Shown piece after piece: positions 63,374 through 64,000 of a stretch of DNA of 64,000 bases. The position numbers and the translations under genes are program-made. Source of the stretch: Arsukibacterium sp. UBA3155 (GTDB taxonomy: Bacteria > Pseudomonadota > Gammaproteobacteria > Enterobacterales > Alteromonadaceae); contig DEYP01000016.1 in the NCBI GenBank assembly GCA_002364615.1, positions 1-64,000 of the forward strand, read 5' to 3'. The stretch's first letter is position 1; each line of letters starts with the position of its first letter. The notes under the pieces were generated by a model that worked only from the letters and a program-made list of their open reading frames with translations, made no database searches and was not told the DNA's origin.

Positions 63374-64000
63374 TGAGTGATAAAAACAGCAGCGAAAAAC
63401 TGCAAAAAGTATTAGCCCGTGCTGGCGTAGGTTCACGCCGCGAAATGGAAGAGTGGATTAGCAAAGGCCGGGTGACCGTTGACGGTAAACCGGCCAGCCT
63501 CGGGGATCGGGTAATCACTAGTCAAGCCGTGCGAGTTGATGGTCATCCGGTGCAACTGGCCAGTGAAGAGCAACAAATTTGCCGGGTACTGGCGTACCAT
63601 AAGCCGGAAGGCGAAATATGTTCGCGTACTGATCCAGAAGGCAGGCCCACGGTATTTTCCCGCTTACCCACCATTAAAGGGGCACGTTGGATTGCCATTG
63701 GCCGGCTGGATATCAACACCTCAGGCTTATTGCTGTTTACCACCGACGGTGAGCTGGCCAACCGCTTAATGCATCCTAAATTTGAAGTAGAACGTGAATA
63801 CGCCGTGCGGGTATTTGGCGACATTAACGATGCCATGATCCAGCGCCTGCGCACCGGGGTTGAATTAGAAGACGGCAAAGCCAACTTTAAGAAAATTAAA
63901 GCGTTGCCAGGTGAGGGGATTAACCGCTGGTTCCATGTGGTGCTAACTGAAGGCCGTAACCGTGAAGTTCGCCGGATGTGGGAGTCTCAGGGTGCGGTAG
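63373..64000 (+). CDS. rluB: Ribosomal large subunit pseudouridine synthase RluB (partial, runs off the window)
   Basis: The first 209 codons are present; the gene continues past the window. S4 RNA-binding domain (about 8-55: [21 protein letters not shown]) and catalytic domain with the active-site Asp in [17 protein letters not shown]. Modifies U2605 of 23S rRNA in E. coli. Starts in the last base of the scpB stop (TAATG). Confidence 0.95.
   Translation, partial: MSDKNSSEKLQKVLARAGVGSRREMEEWISKGRVTVDGKPASLGDRVITSQAVRVDGHPVQLASEEQQICRVLAYHKPEGEICSRTDPEGRPTVFSRLPTIKGARWIAIGRLDINTSGLLLFTTDGELANRLMHPKFEVEREYAVRVFGDINDAMIQRLRTGVELEDGKANFKKIKALPGEGINRWFHVVLTEGRNREVRRMWESQGAV

Overview
The window reads as the chromosome of a gammaproteobacterium. 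The tol-pal operon, cmoAB, yebC-ruvCAB, purMN, a trp operon with an attenuator next to rnm/yciO/scpAB/rluB, and FadE-type fatty acid oxidation are all arranged as in Alteromonadales-like genomes. My best guess is the Rheinheimera/Arsukibacterium/Alishewanella neighbourhood; this is inference from gene content, not a search result.

Layout. 1-8.4 kb (minus strand): fadE, a DUF3108 secreted protein, purN, purM, a small unknown gene, a LysR regulator, cmoB, cmoA. 8.6-16.4 kb (plus): a triple-sensor diguanylate cyclase, aspS, yebC, ruvC, ruvA, ruvB. 16.4-17.1 kb: a gene-free region with a repeat/palindrome element and a likely minus-strand small RNA. 17.1-22.3 kb: ybgC-tolQRAB-pal-cpoB. 22.4-24.15 kb: four identical tRNA-Lys genes, nadA, tRNA-Ser(GGA). 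24.14-31.49 kb: an AT-rich integrative element inserted at the 3' end of tRNA-Ser, bounded by a 14-bp direct repeat. It carries a P4-type integrase, an AlpA regulator, a small HTH protein, a RepA-like ATPase, a possible small RNA, and four cargo genes of unknown function. 31.5-38.8 kb is a second accessory zone: a structured repeat, a GNAT acetyltransferase gene broken by one in-frame TAA, an HsdR N-terminal remnant, a two-gene membrane/coiled-coil module, a ferritin-like protein of the encapsulated-ferritin family without an encapsulin gene beside it, a large secreted protein and two tandem Sel1-like paralogues. 38.8-52.8 kb returns to scattered chromosomal genes (DUF445, dipeptidase, cytochrome b562, M3 peptidase, a second YebC, HAD phosphatase, diguanylate cyclase, an unusual bifunctional PBP, ferrochelatase, PQQ sugar dehydrogenase, slyD). 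52.9-60 kb is the complete trpEGD(CF)BA operon on the minus strand, with a leader peptide containing WWW and a terminator hairpin. 60-64 kb holds DUF6435, rnm, yciO, scpA, scpB and the start of rluB.

How the parts work together: the tol genes overlap and form one envelope-constriction machine; yebC-ruvC overlap and feed Holliday junction processing; purM-purN are consecutive purine steps; cmoA-cmoB together make the cmo5U wobble modification; the trp genes are nearly all overlapping and attenuated. The two accessory zones are where the undescribed biology is most likely: the cargo of the tRNA-Ser element, the 33.0-34.0 kb membrane pair, and the orphan EncFtn-like protein.
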